This document shows, in pieces, positions 10,929 through 22,740 of a DNA stretch of 64,000 nt. The position numbers and the translations under genes are program-made. Source of the stretch: Triticum aestivum (Eukaryota > Streptophyta > Magnoliopsida > Poales > Poaceae); the NCBI RefSeq assembly GCF_018294505.1, contig NC_057807.1, positions 171,779,498-171,843,497 on the forward strand. The letters run 5' to 3'. Every line of letters begins with the position of its first letter. Within the stretch, counting starts at the first letter, position 1. The notes beneath the pieces are model-generated. The model ran no database searches and was not told the DNA's origin. It was given only the letters and a program-made list of their open reading frames with translations.

Positions 10929-13541
10929 ATGCTAGACTACGACTCCAAAGACATCGACGGTATGGACGACGATGCCGGAGACGATCAAGAACCAGCGCCT
11001 ACAGGACACTGGAAGACCACCTCGTCATACGACATATACATGGTGGACACCCCAAAAGATGGGAACGGCGAAGAAGCAGCGGAGGCAGATTCCTTAAAGA
11101 AACAGCCCAAGCGCCGACGTCAGCGGCGCCGCTCTAAATCCCGCCACAGCAAGAATGGAGATTCCGGCACAGGAGATAATAATACCCCAGAGAGTGCCGA
11201 AGACAACCCCCTCCAGCAAGATTCAGCACAGGAGGATGCAGAAGCAAGCCCTCACGAGAGAGCGGCAGATGAAGAGGTCGAGGATGATAATTACATACCT
11301 CCCTCCGGAGACGAGGCAAGCCTCGACGACGACAAATTCGTCGTGCGTGAGGATCCCGTCGAACAAGAGCGTTTCAAACGCAGGCTAATGGCCACAGCAA
11401 ATAGCCTAAAGAAAAAGCAGCAGCAGCTTCAAACTGATCAAGACCTGCTGGCCGACAGATGGACCGAGGTCCTCGCAGCCGAAGAGTATGAACTCGAACG
11501 CCCCTCCAAAAGCTACCCAAAACGCAAGTTGCTCCCCCGACTAGAGGAGGAAGCATACAAACCTTCATCACCAGCGCACAATACGGCAGACCGACCACCT
11601 CGTGGCCGCAACAGAGAGGCATCTAGGCCCTCCACCAGAACCATACCCCAACACCGCTCAAAAAGTACGAAGCCACGGGGGAACGCGCCGGACTTGCGGG
11701 ATATATTGGAGGACAAGGCAAGACAATCCAGATCTATCTATGGATCACGTGGGCGCCCCACGACCCACGACGAATACCATCGCACTGGATACAGCAACTC
11801 CGGCTGGGCCGAACATAGCAGACAACGCTCTCTTGAGCTACGTCGTGACATTGCTCAATACAGAGACGCCGCACACCCACTATGCTTCACACACGAAGTA
11901 ATGGATCATCAAATCCCTGAAGGGTTTAAACCCGTCAACATTGAATCCTATGATGGCACAACAGACCCCGCGGTTTGGATCGAGGATTATCTCCTTCATA
12001 TCCATATGGCCCGTGGCGACGATCTCCACGCCATCAAATATCTCCCGCTCAAGCTTAAAGGACCAGCTCGGCATTGGCTCAACAGCCTGCCCGCAGAGTC
12101 AATTGGGTGTTGGGAGGACCTGGAAGCTGCATTCCTCGACAACTTCCAGGGCACATATCTGCGACCACCAGACGCCGATGACCTAAGCCACATAATTCAG
12201 CAGCCAGATGAATCGGCCAGACAGTTCTGGACACGGTTCTTAACCAAGAAAAATCAAATTGTCGACTGTCCGGATGCAGAGGCCCTCGCAGCCTTCAAAC
12301 ATTACATCCGCAATGAGTGGCTAGCCCGGCACCTAGGACAGGAAAAGCTGAAATCCATGGCAGCCCTCACATCACTCATGACCCGCTTCTGTGCGGGAGA
12401 GGACAGCTGGCTAGCTCGACGCAACAACCTCAGCAAAAATGCTGGCAGTCCGGATACCAAGGACCACAATGGCAGGTCGCGTCGAAACAAAAACAAACTC
12501 CGCGTTAACAGAGATAACAATGAGGATACGACAGTCAACGCCGGATTCAGAGGCTCTAAACTCGGTCAACGGAAGAAGCCATTCAAAAGAACTACTCCGG
12601 GTCCGTCCAATTTGGACCGAATACTCGACCGCTCATGCCAGATACATGGCACCCCCGAAAAGCCAGCTAACCACACCAACAGAGATTGTTGGGTATTTAA
12701 GCAGGCGGGCAAGTTAATTGCCGAAAACAATGACAAGGGAATGCACAACGACGACGAGGAAGAGACCCGGCCGCCGAACAGTAGAGGACAGAAGGGTTTC
12801 CCCCCACAAGTGCGAACGGTAAATATGATATACGCAACCCATATACCCAAGAGGGAGCGGAAGCGTGCACTAAGGGACGTATATGCGATGGAGCCAGTCG
12901 CCCCGAAGCTCAATCCATGGTCCTCTTGCCCGATCAATTTCGGTCAAAGAGACCATCCGACCAGTATCTGCCATGGCGGGTTCGCCGCATTGGTTTTAGA
13001 CCCAATCGTCAATGGATTTCACATGATGAGAGTCCTCATGGACGGCAGCAGCAGCCTGAACCTGCTTTATCAGGATATAGTGCGCAAAATGGGCATAGAC
13101 CCCTCAAGGATTAAACCTACAAAGACGACCTTTAAAGGCGTCATAACAGGTGTCGAGGCCAATTGTACAGGCTCGGTTACGCTAGAAGTGGTCTTCGGAT
13201 CCCCGGATAATTTCCGAAGCGAGGAGTTAATCTTCGACATAGTCCCGTTCTGCAGTGGCGATCATGCCCTGCTCGGACGAACTGCGTTTGCAAAGTTCAA
13301 CGCGGTGCCGCATTATGCATACCTCAAGCTCAAGATGCCAGGCCCTCATGGAGTCATCACGGTCAATGGAAATATTGAACGCTCCCTCCGAATGGAGGAA
13401 CACACAGCGGCTGGCGCGGCAGAAGTACAGAGCAACCTCTTAAGACAATTTTCGAGTCCAGCCTTTAAAAGACGGGACATGATTAAACGCGCCCGGAGCA
13501 ACGTACATCAAGACCACCTGGCACGTTCCGAGCATGCGTAG
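10929..13541 (+). CDS. gag-pr: LTR-A gag-protease polyprotein, 870 aa
   Basis: The reading frame is intact. Residues 1-150 are charged (Asp/Glu-rich, with a basic KRRRQRRRSK stretch). Around residues 325-500 is the retrotransposon gag core (for example GFKPVNIESYDGTTDPAVWI and KGPARHWLNSLP). A compact Cys/His motif follows (CQIHGTPEKPANHTNRDC). The C-terminal third is a retropepsin-like aspartic protease with the catalytic Asp in LMDGSSSLNLLY and a later hydrophobic HALLGRTAFAKF strand. The residue after DG is Ser, not the Gly or Thr usual in retropepsins, so activity is uncertain. A start further upstream is possible because frames 10458-10769 look gag-like but are broken. Confidence 0.9.
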   Translation: MLDYDSKDIDGMDDDAGDDQEPAPTGHWKTTSSYDIYMVDTPKDGNGEEAAEADSLKKQPKRRRQRRRSKSRHSKNGDSGTGDNNTPESAEDNPLQQDSAQEDAEASPHERAADEEVEDDNYIPPSGDEASLDDDKFVVREDPVEQERFKRRLMATANSLKKKQQQLQTDQDLLADRWTEVLAAEEYELERPSKSYPKRKLLPRLEEEAYKPSSPAHNTADRPPRGRNREASRPSTRTIPQHRSKSTKPRGNAPDLRDILEDKARQSRSIYGSRGRPTTHDEYHRTGYSNSGWAEHSRQRSLELRRDIAQYRDAAHPLCFTHEVMDHQIPEGFKPVNIESYDGTTDPAVWIEDYLLHIHMARGDDLHAIKYLPLKLKGPARHWLNSLPAESIGCWEDLEAAFLDNFQGTYLRPPDADDLSHIIQQPDESARQFWTRFLTKKNQIVDCPDAEALAAFKHYIRNEWLARHLGQEKLKSMAALTSLMTRFCAGEDSWLARRNNLSKNAGSPDTKDHNGRSRRNKNKLRVNRDNNEDTTVNAGFRGSKLGQRKKPFKRTTPGPSNLDRILDRSCQIHGTPEKPANHTNRDCWVFKQAGKLIAENNDKGMHNDDEEETRPPNSRGQKGFPPQVRTVNMIYATHIPKRERKRALRDVYAMEPVAPKLNPWSSCPINFGQRDHPTSICHGGFAALVLDPIVNGFHMMRVLMDGSSSLNLLYQDIVRKMGIDPSRIKPTKTTFKGVITGVEANCTGSVTLEVVFGSPDNFRSEELIFDIVPFCSGDHALLGRTAFAKFNAVPHYAYLKLKMPGPHGVITVNGNIERSLRMEEHTAAGAAEVQSNLLRQFSSPAFKRRDMIKRARSNVHQDHLARSEHA

Positions 13542-14822
13542 CAATGCGGCCCCACCCCCAGCCCTTGCAAGATTGCAAGACAAGCTCCCCGCATACATCA
13601 TTACGCTCTGGAGATACCTTGGGCATAGGGGGAGGGGCACGACCACGATAGGCCCAAAGTGCGGCTTAACCACACCAGGGGCTCCTAAGTGTGTCGCCTT
13701 TTTTCCATTTTTTATTTTATCTCATCTATAGGACTCCGTTTACAAGAGGTCCTGTCCGGCAGTAGATCGGCCGAACTCATGATGCAACAGCCAGGGAGGA
13801 ACAAGGGCTACGACGAACACTCAGGTGGTCTCCATTATGAGCATTAAATTTGTTTATTACAACATTCCGCAGCCCACCCCTGGAGGGGGACATGTTTAAA
13901 ACAGTCCACTCCCTTGCTTACCACACTATTTGTATCGTTCTGCACTCATGGCAGAATTCCCTGAATAAACAATGCATCATTTTTTCGTTTATAATTGCAT
14001 TCCTTTGTTTATATATATGTTCATTTACGACATCTTGCATCCGTACAATTTGGTACGACCGAATACACCAGGGGCTTACGTTCCCCACATTATGGTGTGA
14101 TAAGTCCGAACACTTTCACAAGTGCAGCACCCCGAACTTATAGCATTATATGAATCGGATCCGAATCATGTCTTGGGTCAATAGTTGGGTTTGCCCGGCT
14201 CCCATGTTTTGGTACCTTACGTTCCGTTCTGCCGGCTAAGGTAGCACTGGGAGAACCACTGCGATTGCGCCCCGGTTGAGCTGGGCGAGCGCCTTAGTGG
14301 AGAAAGCTAAAACTGACTGTCATGATAAGGCGAGAGACTGGTCACTGTTCGAGAGGTCTTTTCGAGTCCTTAAAGACTTATGCCGCTTCGAGCGAAGAAC
14401 CGGATAATGTCCGGCCAAGGCGTGGATAGCACCCCGAACTCGGTCTTCCGAATACTAGGGGCTTCACCGAAATTTAAAATTATAGAATTCTATGACCAAG
14501 TGAGAGTGTTCAAGCATTATAAGTCCGGTTGCCCTGTTCATTGTGTTGAGCGCCTCCCTAGATGGACCCAAAAATGGGAACAAGAGTGCCCAAGTTTATC
14601 CCGAACACCCCAGCACTCGTGGCATGGGGGCTGAAGCCGACGACTTGCCATCTCTCAAATTTAATAAACGGCCGCACAGAAGGTAATATTTTAAATCAAT
14701 AAGCGTTGCTTAGCGCATATGAACAATGTTTTCAGCGCACAGGATAACACATGGCGAGTTTACTCAATAATTACATCTCTGGGACACTCATCCGCAATCT
14801 TGCGGGCACCCTTCAGGACAGT
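13542..14822. other. LTR-A interior, non-coding where pol would be expected
   Basis: No reverse transcriptase, RNase H or integrase motifs appear on either strand. The stretch is AT-rich with scattered stops. It separates gag-protease from the 3' end of the antisense gene. Confidence 0.7.
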
Positions 14823-17764
14823 CTAATAGTACATCTCGGGCATACGATACTCTTTGCCCGCCGGCGGCGCGTCCGTCAGGAGCCTCTCTGCATCCAGCCT
14901 GCCCCAGTGCACCTTTGCGCGGGCAAGGGCCCGACAGGCACCTTCAATACAGGCGGAGCGCTTGATGACCTCCACCCAGGGGCACGCATCCACCAGCCGC
15001 CGCACGAGGCCGAAGTAACTCCTAGGCATGGCCTCTCCAGGCCATAGCCGGACTATGAGGCCCTTCATGGCCTGCTCGGCTACCTTGTGGAGCTCGACCA
15101 GCTGCTTCAGCTGGTCGCTAGGGGCCACCGGATGTCCGGCCTCAGCGTACTGAGACAAGAAGACCTTCTCCGTTGAGCTCCCCTCAGCCCGGTAGAATGC
15201 GGTGGCATTGGACACGCTGCGAGGCAGATCTGCAAACGCCCCTGGAGAGCTCCGAATTCGGGTAAGTAACAGGTAATTTACATTCACATGCTTGCTTTGC
15301 ATGAAAAATGCCTTACCCGCCGCTATCTTCTTCGTCACCTCAATCTTCTGGAGGGCCTTACGGGCCTCGGCCTTAGCGGCTTTGGCACTTTCAAGAGCCG
15401 AGGCAAGCTTGGACTCTCGAGTCTTTGAGTCGCGCTCCAAACTCTCATGCTTTTCCATGAGAGCCTGGAGCTCTTGCCGCACCTCCACCACCCGCGCCTC
15501 CTCCCTTTCTCGCTCCGCTCGTTCCGCGGCCGCATTGCGTTCGGCCGCGGACACGGCCTCCTTCAGGGCCGCCACCTCGTTCGTGGCCCCTGCAGTACCC
15601 ACGTTATTCTTGTTATTTTTATTGCAACCTAAATCCTTTTCTATAAGGTACAAATTTCAAAATGGTGTTACTCACCTTCTTTGTCCTCGAGCTGCTTCTT
15701 GGCACAGCCGAGCTCTTGCTCGGACCGCTCGAGGTCCTGCTTCAAAGCACCGACCTCCGTAGTCAGTGCAGCAGAGGTCAGCAGCGCAGCCTGCAAACCC
15801 ATATTGACATAATTTTTAGCACTCCTGTGTATATCTTTTTTAGATCCTCAATCCGGTTTTTCTTTCCGAACATCGAACCGAGCATCAGGGGCTACTGTCT
15901 ATGCGGTATTACATTACATATTTTTAACTTCTTACCTCAAAGCCTGTTAGAAGGCTACTGCAGGCTTCGGTCAGCCTACTCTTGGCGAGCTGAACCTTCT
16001 GAATCACCGCACTCATGATAGTGCGGTGTTCTTCCTCGATGGAAGCGCCTTTGAGCGCCTCCAACAAGTTGTCCGGCGCCTCCGGTTGGACGGAGGCCGC
16101 CGGCGTCACGGTCTTGCCCTTCTTGCGAAGGGGCCGCCTGCCGGACTCCGGAACCACTGCGGGTTCTGGCGTGGAGTCCGGCGCAAAGTCCGGGAGGCTG
16201 CCTTGTGGCGCCTCCGGACCCTCCTCCGGATGGGTCCCTTCCTGGGATCCCACCTCGGCGTCCTCAGCGTCGTGAGGGGTGGAGGCAGTCGGGATGGAAT
16301 CTACATCCAACGGAGCCAACGACCCGCTCGATGAAGCGGGGAGATCATCATCGGCCGGACTGCAGGCAGTGTGCGGCATTAGAAGGACACTATGTGACAC
16401 AAAAGAGAAATTATAAATCATTCAGGAATCCGGATACTTACGATCTTGCCGGAGGCTTGGCCCTTGAGGGCCACTCTTCGTCGCCAACATTGGCGTTGGC
16501 GGAGCTGTCCGGGGGAATAGTCCTTCCCCTCTTGGACCCTTCGGCCTCCCCTATTGGGGAAGCCTTCCTCTTCCTCTCTCCTTCCTCTGGGAGAGAGTCC
16601 TCTTTCTCCTCCTCGTCTTCGGGGGAGGAGTCTGCCTCGGAGTTGTCGGATACCTGAAAATGGGAACTCTTTCGAGTACCCATGGCCTCCTTCTTGGCCT
16701 TCTTCTCCGGCACCACATGCGGTGCCGGAGCCAGCAGCCCCACTAGACGGGCGTCTACTGGGTTTTCTGGCATGGGAGCCGGACAGATGATCTGCTCGGC
16801 CTTCTTCATCCAGTCCTGTCAAAGGAAAAGGGAGATTGAAACCCGCGTAGGGTCAAAACTATTAAAAACAAGTGTCCCGTAAAGGGGTAGAATCACTTAC
16901 CTCGTCAGCTGGACGCTGCGAGCGAAATCCGTGATATTCAGTGGCCGATGCGGGAGCTTCGGCGCCCTTGAAGAGCACTTTCCAGGCATCTTCGTACCTA
17001 GTGTCGAAGAGCCTGCTCAAGGTATGGTGCTGCGCCGGATTGAACTCCCACAATTTAAATGCCCGTTCTTGGCACGGGAGAATTCGGCGGATGAGCATGA
17101 CTTGGACCACGTTGACAAGCCTGAGCTTCTTGTTCACCAGCTTCTGGATACAGGCTTGGAGTCCGGTCAGCTCCTACGAATCACCCCAGGTCAGGCCACT
17201 CTCCTTCCAAGAGGTGAGCCGCGTGGGGATCCCAGATCTAAATTTGGGGGCCGCTACCCATTTAGGGTCACGCGGCTCGGTGATGTAGAACCACCCCGAT
17301 TGCCATCCCTTGATGGTTTCCACGAAGGCACCCTCGAGCCAGACGACGTTGGGTATCTTACCCAACATGGCGCCTCCGCACTCCGCCTGATTCCCCTTCA
17401 CTACCTTCGGCTTGACATTGAAGGTCTTGAGCCACAAGCCAAAGTGGGGCTGGATGCAAAGGAAGGCCTCGCACACGACGATAAACGCCGAGATGTTGAG
17501 GATGAAGTTCGGCGCCAGATCGTGGAAATCCAGGCTGTAGTAGAACATGAGCTCCCGGACAAAGGGGTGAAGTGGAAAGCCCAGTCCGTGGAGGAAGTGG
17601 GGAAGGAATACGACCCTCTCATGGGGCCTGGGGGTGGGGATGAGCTGCCCCTTGTCGGGTAGCCGGTGCGCGATGTCGCTGGACAGATATCCGGCGCAGC
17701 GCAGTCTTTCGATGTGCCCCTCCGTAACGGAGGAGGCCATCCACTTGCCTCCCGCTCCGGACAT
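14823..17764 (-). pseudogene. LTR-A antisense gene, putative gypsy-type transposon (Transposase_28-like) protein, multi-exon
   Basis: On the minus strand a spliced gene opens at about ATG 17764 (MSGAGGKWMASSVTEGHIER). The first exon runs to about 17174 and carries the block typical of this plant family (PHERVVFLPHFLHGLGFPLH, FYYSLDFHDLAPNFILNISA). Later exon-like frames lie at about 16862-17137, 16438-16809, 15924-16421 and 14823-15653. The middle is acidic and Pro/Ser-rich. The end holds a long coiled coil (EVAALKEAVSAAERNAAAER), then a globular tail. The Pfam family PF04195 is recalled, not searched. Function is unknown; calling it a transposase is historical. Exon borders are estimates, and whether the whole gene is open is unclear. 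Confidence 0.65.
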
Positions 17765-18321
17765 GACTGGAGAAGGTTGAGACGAGATGTGCGGGCTTGG
17801 GCGCTGGAGCTCGAGTGCGCGGAGATGGATAAGCAAAGGAGGAAGAAGGTGTAGGTAAAAAAGGGTGGATCCTTATCCCCTTATATATGGGCGGACGAAG
17901 ACTATGCGTCCCCACCGGCCTGGTAAAACTCGCTTATGTCCCAAGCGCCACCATCAATGGCGCGGTTGGGTTACTCACGTCCGTATTGATGAGAATCCCG
18001 GAATAAGGGGAACACGATCTTTGCTTCGACAAGACATGCCAAGGAAACCGCTTCGCTAAACGCGCTAAGGTGGTATAGTAAAAAACGATTCAAGTAAAGG
18101 CTTGGTAGTGGTGTGACGTCATGCCACAAAATACGTCAGCAGATTGAATTTGTGTACATATTATTCTCTCTACGGTGGAATGTGGAATTTATTTTGCAGA
18201 GCCGGACACTATCCTCGTGTTCACAATCTTCTATGAATTACTCGGAGGAGGAACCCGCCTTGCAATGCCGAACAATATGCGCGCCGGACTCATCGTCATT
18301 GAAGCCTGGTTCAGGGGCTAC

Positions 18322-18802
18322 TGAGGGAGTCCTGGACTAGGGGGTGTCCGGACAGCCGGACTATCATCATCGGCCGGACTCCAAGACTATGAAGATACAA
18401 GATTGAAGACTTCGTCCCGTGTCCGGATGGGACTTTCCTTGGCGTGGAAGGCAAGCTTGGCGATACGGATATGTAGATCTCCTACCATTGTAACCGACTC
18501 TGTGTAACCCTAGCCCTCCCCGGTGTCTATATAAACCGGAGGGTTTTAGTCCGTAGGACAACAACCATTACAACAAGCATACCATAGGCTAGCTTCTAGG
18601 GTTTAGCCTCCTTGATCTCGTGGTAGATCCACTCTTGTACTACCCATATCATCAATATCAATCAAGCAGGAGTATGGTTTTGCCTCCATCGAGAGGGCCT
18701 GAACCTGGGTAAAAACATCGTGTCCCTTGTCTCCTGTTACCATCCGTCTAGACGCACAGTTCGGGACCCCCTACCCGAGATCAGCCGGTTTTGACACCGA
18801 CA
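18322..18802 (+). repeat. LTR-A 3' LTR
   Basis: Begins TGAGGGAGTC directly after the purine-rich tract GGTTCAGGGGCTAC and ends CCGACA. It is one base longer than the 5' LTR, from an extra C near the TATA box. Confidence 0.95.
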
Positions 18803-18807
18803 CTGGC

Positions 18808-21627
18808 TCTTTCAGTCACCAACATGGATGATTCAATTCAAGGAACCTTTTGGTGCAGTTCACCTAAAATGAAGCAATGTCCCGTGAGCTAGCAGCTACT
18901 TCTTCAAAAAAAATTAAGAAAAGGGCTCCAGCCCCGGTTCCATTTCCATCAGAAAACGAAACCCAAAGAGCTTCTTCTTCATTAGTTGCAATAAAATTGA
19001 GCAACATCAAGGTTGGTTGTGAAGCTCCTGGAATGCTCAACTATAATTTGGATATCATTTGTGCAGTTCAACTAAGATCAAGCGTGAAATGTATATCTCT
19101 GTTTGCACAAAAAAGGTGGAAAGGAGGGTGACTAACAAGTAACAAGTGATGAAACATGCATCAAATGAAAACAAGCATGTTCCTTATCTGAATGGCAATC
19201 CTACAAGGACAGTAGCAATTTCTAAAGCAGTGGCATTGCTAGATATTAGGGTGGGCATCAGGATTAACTATGACAACCGTTAAATACGACACTACTTTGG
19301 GCACGGGAGAGTAGGCGGACCAGGACAGTTGCATTTCTAATGAAAAGAACCAACTTATCTTAATGGGAAATTTTAGCAGGACATGTAAATAAGTGCCATT
19401 GATTCATATTACTGGAGGCATTACATTGAAAACAACATTGGTTTAATGTGTCCTTACTTTTAACAGTGCGGCTGCTACATTTTACCAGTGGCATTACATA
19501 AGAGTGGCTCGGGGCAACAAACATCAGAACAGGATATCTGGGTTGGTCCCATTTTTGTTCGGTATAGCCACCTTATACTGTGTGAGGCTAGAAAATCTAG
19601 TGCTGGACTTACTCTGTTGACTTGTCCCCCAGTCCCCACTTTCTTTCCTTTTTCAACCAATAGATCGGGTTTATATTGAGTTTGTACTGCGTTTCCCTTT
19701 ATTTCCCTATTAGACCTAGAGACTAGTTGGATAGCCAGTCTCTGCTACTTTTCGCCCCCATTATTTCCTCTTTCGAACAAGTCCTAGATTCAGGTAACAA
19801 ATCCTCCCCCACCCCCACCCCCTTTCTTCCTTGTTTGAACCAAGTAGTACTAGATTCGAGTGCACGAACTAGTTTTACCTCTTAAACGTTAAAAAATTAG
19901 GTGGTTTTCGAACAGCTGATCGATCCTATCTACGAGGGGGCCTGAGAAATAGTAAAAGTTACAAATGCAGCGATGTCAGGAGCTCGGGAAGTAGAGCAAG
20001 GCTGGTTTCGAAGGAAGTTATACCTGATGGTCGCCGGGATGTCGCTAGGTGGGCGGCGGGAGGCCGGATCTGGCCACACTACGGTGGCGAGGAAGAAGGG
20101 GTCAGAGGCCCTCCCTCGCCAGTAGTGCTTGGGAGAGAACGGCAAGGCAGGCTGATCGGGACGCGCCCAGCAGTGGGTAAGAGCCGTCGCCGAGGACAAC
20201 CGCGTGAACCTTGCACCTTCTCACCTTCCCTGGCGGAGAGGATCCGGTTGGATCTATGACCAGCGGTGAGCAGAGAGAGAGAGAGAGTGTGTGGCCACCG
20301 CTGTCGTGTTTAGATCTGGAGAGGCCGACACGGTGTTAAGAGAGCAACACTAGGAAGCAAGCGCGGAGGCTCCTGCCTATATAGTGGAGTAGTACTTAGT
20401 TTTCTTTTGTCTACCGGAGCCGGCTTGACCTCGTCAATGACTGTTGAGAAGTCTTCATGCACGTGGCCCGGAGGCGCGGTTGTCATCATTTTGATCTGAA
20501 GCACCGGATTATAACATATAACCCGAAAAAATGCCACATGAAAAGAAATCATAACCTCACTGCCCAAAGGAGACAACATGAATCCCGACGGACAAAGTAG
20601 ACAAGGAACAAAGCTCAAATTAAAGATAAACTCGTAGAAAAGGGGTCCGTCAATAGATGTCCTAATTAACATAGCCGGCTTGACCTAGATGGCAGCCGAG
20701 TAGTCACTGTTCGTGCATGTGCCCCCAATGACTAGCCCAACTCAGTTGTCGTTGTTTAACCCTCACAGTGCTCTGAAGCACATGACACATAATTTTGCGA
20801 GATGACAAGAAACCTTTTTTTAGATTTCTCACGACAACTACAGCCATGTACAACACAGCCTGCATGATATGTAGACGATAGCCAATCCAGGCGTGTCTGC
20901 TGGAGTTTAGTCACATGCATGGACGAACTGATCTTCCGTGTCTTGCAGGGATCATCTAGGCACCAACTTAGTACAACACTTCTCTAGTACTATCGCTCGT
21001 CTCCCTCTTCTATTAAGTCACCCGACTTGCGGGGCCGGGGAGTGTGCCTATGGTCGGTTCTCAATTGCCCTCCCACATGTGTGTGCAAACGCAATATGAC
21101 GCGCGTTCCATTCGGAGAGTAGCATGCCAGACCGACCGACCATCTGGGGTGCGACGCGAACGCGACGTGCATGATGTATACTCCGTACATGTTTACCGCC
21201 GTTTTCTAGACACTTTGCTCCATGGCGCAGGCGCAATCCATGGATACAAAATTAGTATATTTTATAGTATTTAAAAGTCGAGGGCGGGGCTTTTCCTGCC
21301 CGGTAGGCGGTGGGACAGTTCCGCCTAGTCGGTTGGACAGAGACGCGAGAAGACGAGGGAGTAGGCTGCTGCAAACGTAGGGCTGTGTGATTTGACAACG
21401 AGTTACTGCTGGATAGGTGGGGCCCCGTGATTTGACTTGCCATTATCATTTTAACTGCGGCACTACGACCGGCGTGAGTCTCCCGATTCCTGACCACCTC
21501 CATACAGGTGCCTCTCCCAATGCTCCACCATGTAGTAGTAGAGGCTGGCTCTTGCATGAGAGCCCACTTCTCCACTTTTTCCGTGCCTCTCTTTCCTCCA
21601 CATATGCAAAAATGCCATGTAAAGCAC
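18808..21627. other. CACTA1 interior without recognisable gene
   Basis: Short frames only. A GA/GT simple repeat lies near 20272-20292. About 21200-21450 resembles the end of the duplicated exonuclease units (shared CTCCATGGCGCA..CAATCCAT and GGGCGGGGC blocks, compare 26275-26450). It may therefore be the tail of a lost third unit. Confidence 0.5.
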
Positions 21628-21914
21628 ACCCTCCGTTTAGGTGTGTAAGTCATCTTACAAAAATCAAATAATCCCAAAACACTTAGGCGCGGTGGATTAA
21701 CTTCTACCTCGTTTCTTGTTTCTTGACATATCAACCAATAAGAGATAAAGGGTGTGCATGCTTTTAATGACTTGAGACTATCAAACACGACATGCAGTGG
21801 TTAGTTCATTGCATGCAATACTATTAATTAGCAAATAAACGTTAATATTTCCCATTTTCTCCTCCTCCTTGGTCACGGTGCACAGCCTAAGATGACTTAC
21901 TCACCTAGATGGAG
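21628..21914. mobile_element. Stowaway/Mariner-like MITE, about 285 bp
   Basis: Terminal inverted repeats are CTCCGTTTAGGTGTGTAAGTC at the left and GACTTACTCACCTAGATGGAG at the right. The right end abuts TA. The left TA is not preserved. The interior is AT-rich with no gene. A left-end fragment of the same family lies at 54102-54190. Confidence 0.7.
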
Positions 21915-22152
21915 TATTGTAGTTACTTGCTCCTACAGGTGCTTAAGCTTGCCACGTAGGCATAAAGTCTGATGTGGCAAGTTAATCAAGAAGAGAGAGA
22001 CTAGTTTGGTGACCCAAGGAAGAAATGGTGCTAAGCGCGTGTACCTAGGTGAAAAGACAATTTTGAGTCTATAGCTAATTAAATGAAGCAAACTTAGCAA
22101 CACAATTTCATTGGAAGACGTCACTCCTTGGCAAATGCAATAAATACTAGTA

Positions 22153-22237
22153 CTCCCTGTGTCCCATTATATAAGAATGTTTTTGACACTACACCAGCTA
22201 GTGTCAAAAACGTTCTTATATTATGGGATGGAGGGAG
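22153..22237. mobile_element. Stowaway MITE (short hairpin, 85 bp), copy in unit 1
   Basis: Near-perfect inverted repeat from CTCCCTGTGTCCCATTATAT to GGGATGGAGGGAG, flanked by TA at 22151-22152 and 22238-22239. It lies about 500 bp upstream of the exonuclease-like start. Confidence 0.9.
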
Positions 22238-22740
22238 TACGAAGAAAGAGATAGAGAGGAGTAAAAAAATACACTTATAGCCAACCTTGTTGTAGTATGA
22301 GTGACTAAGTGATGACTATGTATGACATGCCAACATCAGATAGCCTAACACACCGTGTGAAATCTCCAAGGGCGCGACCACGCGAGCGACGCAACGTTCG
22401 TGGTAGGCGCGACCATGATACGGGCTACTGGCAGCCCTTGGATCTCAGATCAAACGGTCGCATGCTAAGTTGCTGAAAATTTTAAGAATAACCCTCCAGG
22501 ATAGGATATTCACCCATAGGTCTAGGATCACGCCATGCAACCGTTCGATCTCAGATCCAAGGACTCACGGAAGACCGTATCATGGGAAAATGGAAAGCCA
22601 CTACCCTGTCGTTCGCACGCTGGCAGTTCGCTCCTACTCCTTCCCCCGCACGTCCTTTAATACTACGGCGGTTCGCTCCTAGTCGTCCCGTCCATTCACA
22701 TTACAGAAGTTCCACTAATCCTAACCCTCATCCCAAATCC

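Larger units (their letters stand above)
9745..18802 (+). mobile_element. LTR-A: complete non-autonomous Ty3/gypsy-type retrotransposon
   Basis: The element is 9,058 bp with two LTRs (480 and 481 bp), both starting TGAGGGAGTC and ending CCGACA, and a perfect 5-bp duplication. The sense strand encodes gag-protease only. No reverse transcriptase, RNase H or integrase was found between 13541 and 18321. The 3' half carries a spliced gene on the opposite strand. The missing enzymes would have to come from an autonomous relative. Eleven substitutions and one 1-bp indel separate the LTRs by hand count, about 2.3%. Confidence 0.95.

Noticed and set aside
22582..22740. An earlier start for the copy 1 exonuclease-like protein
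   Set aside because: The upstream part lies in promoter-like sequence; the ATG at 22741 is conserved at 25111 in copy 2.
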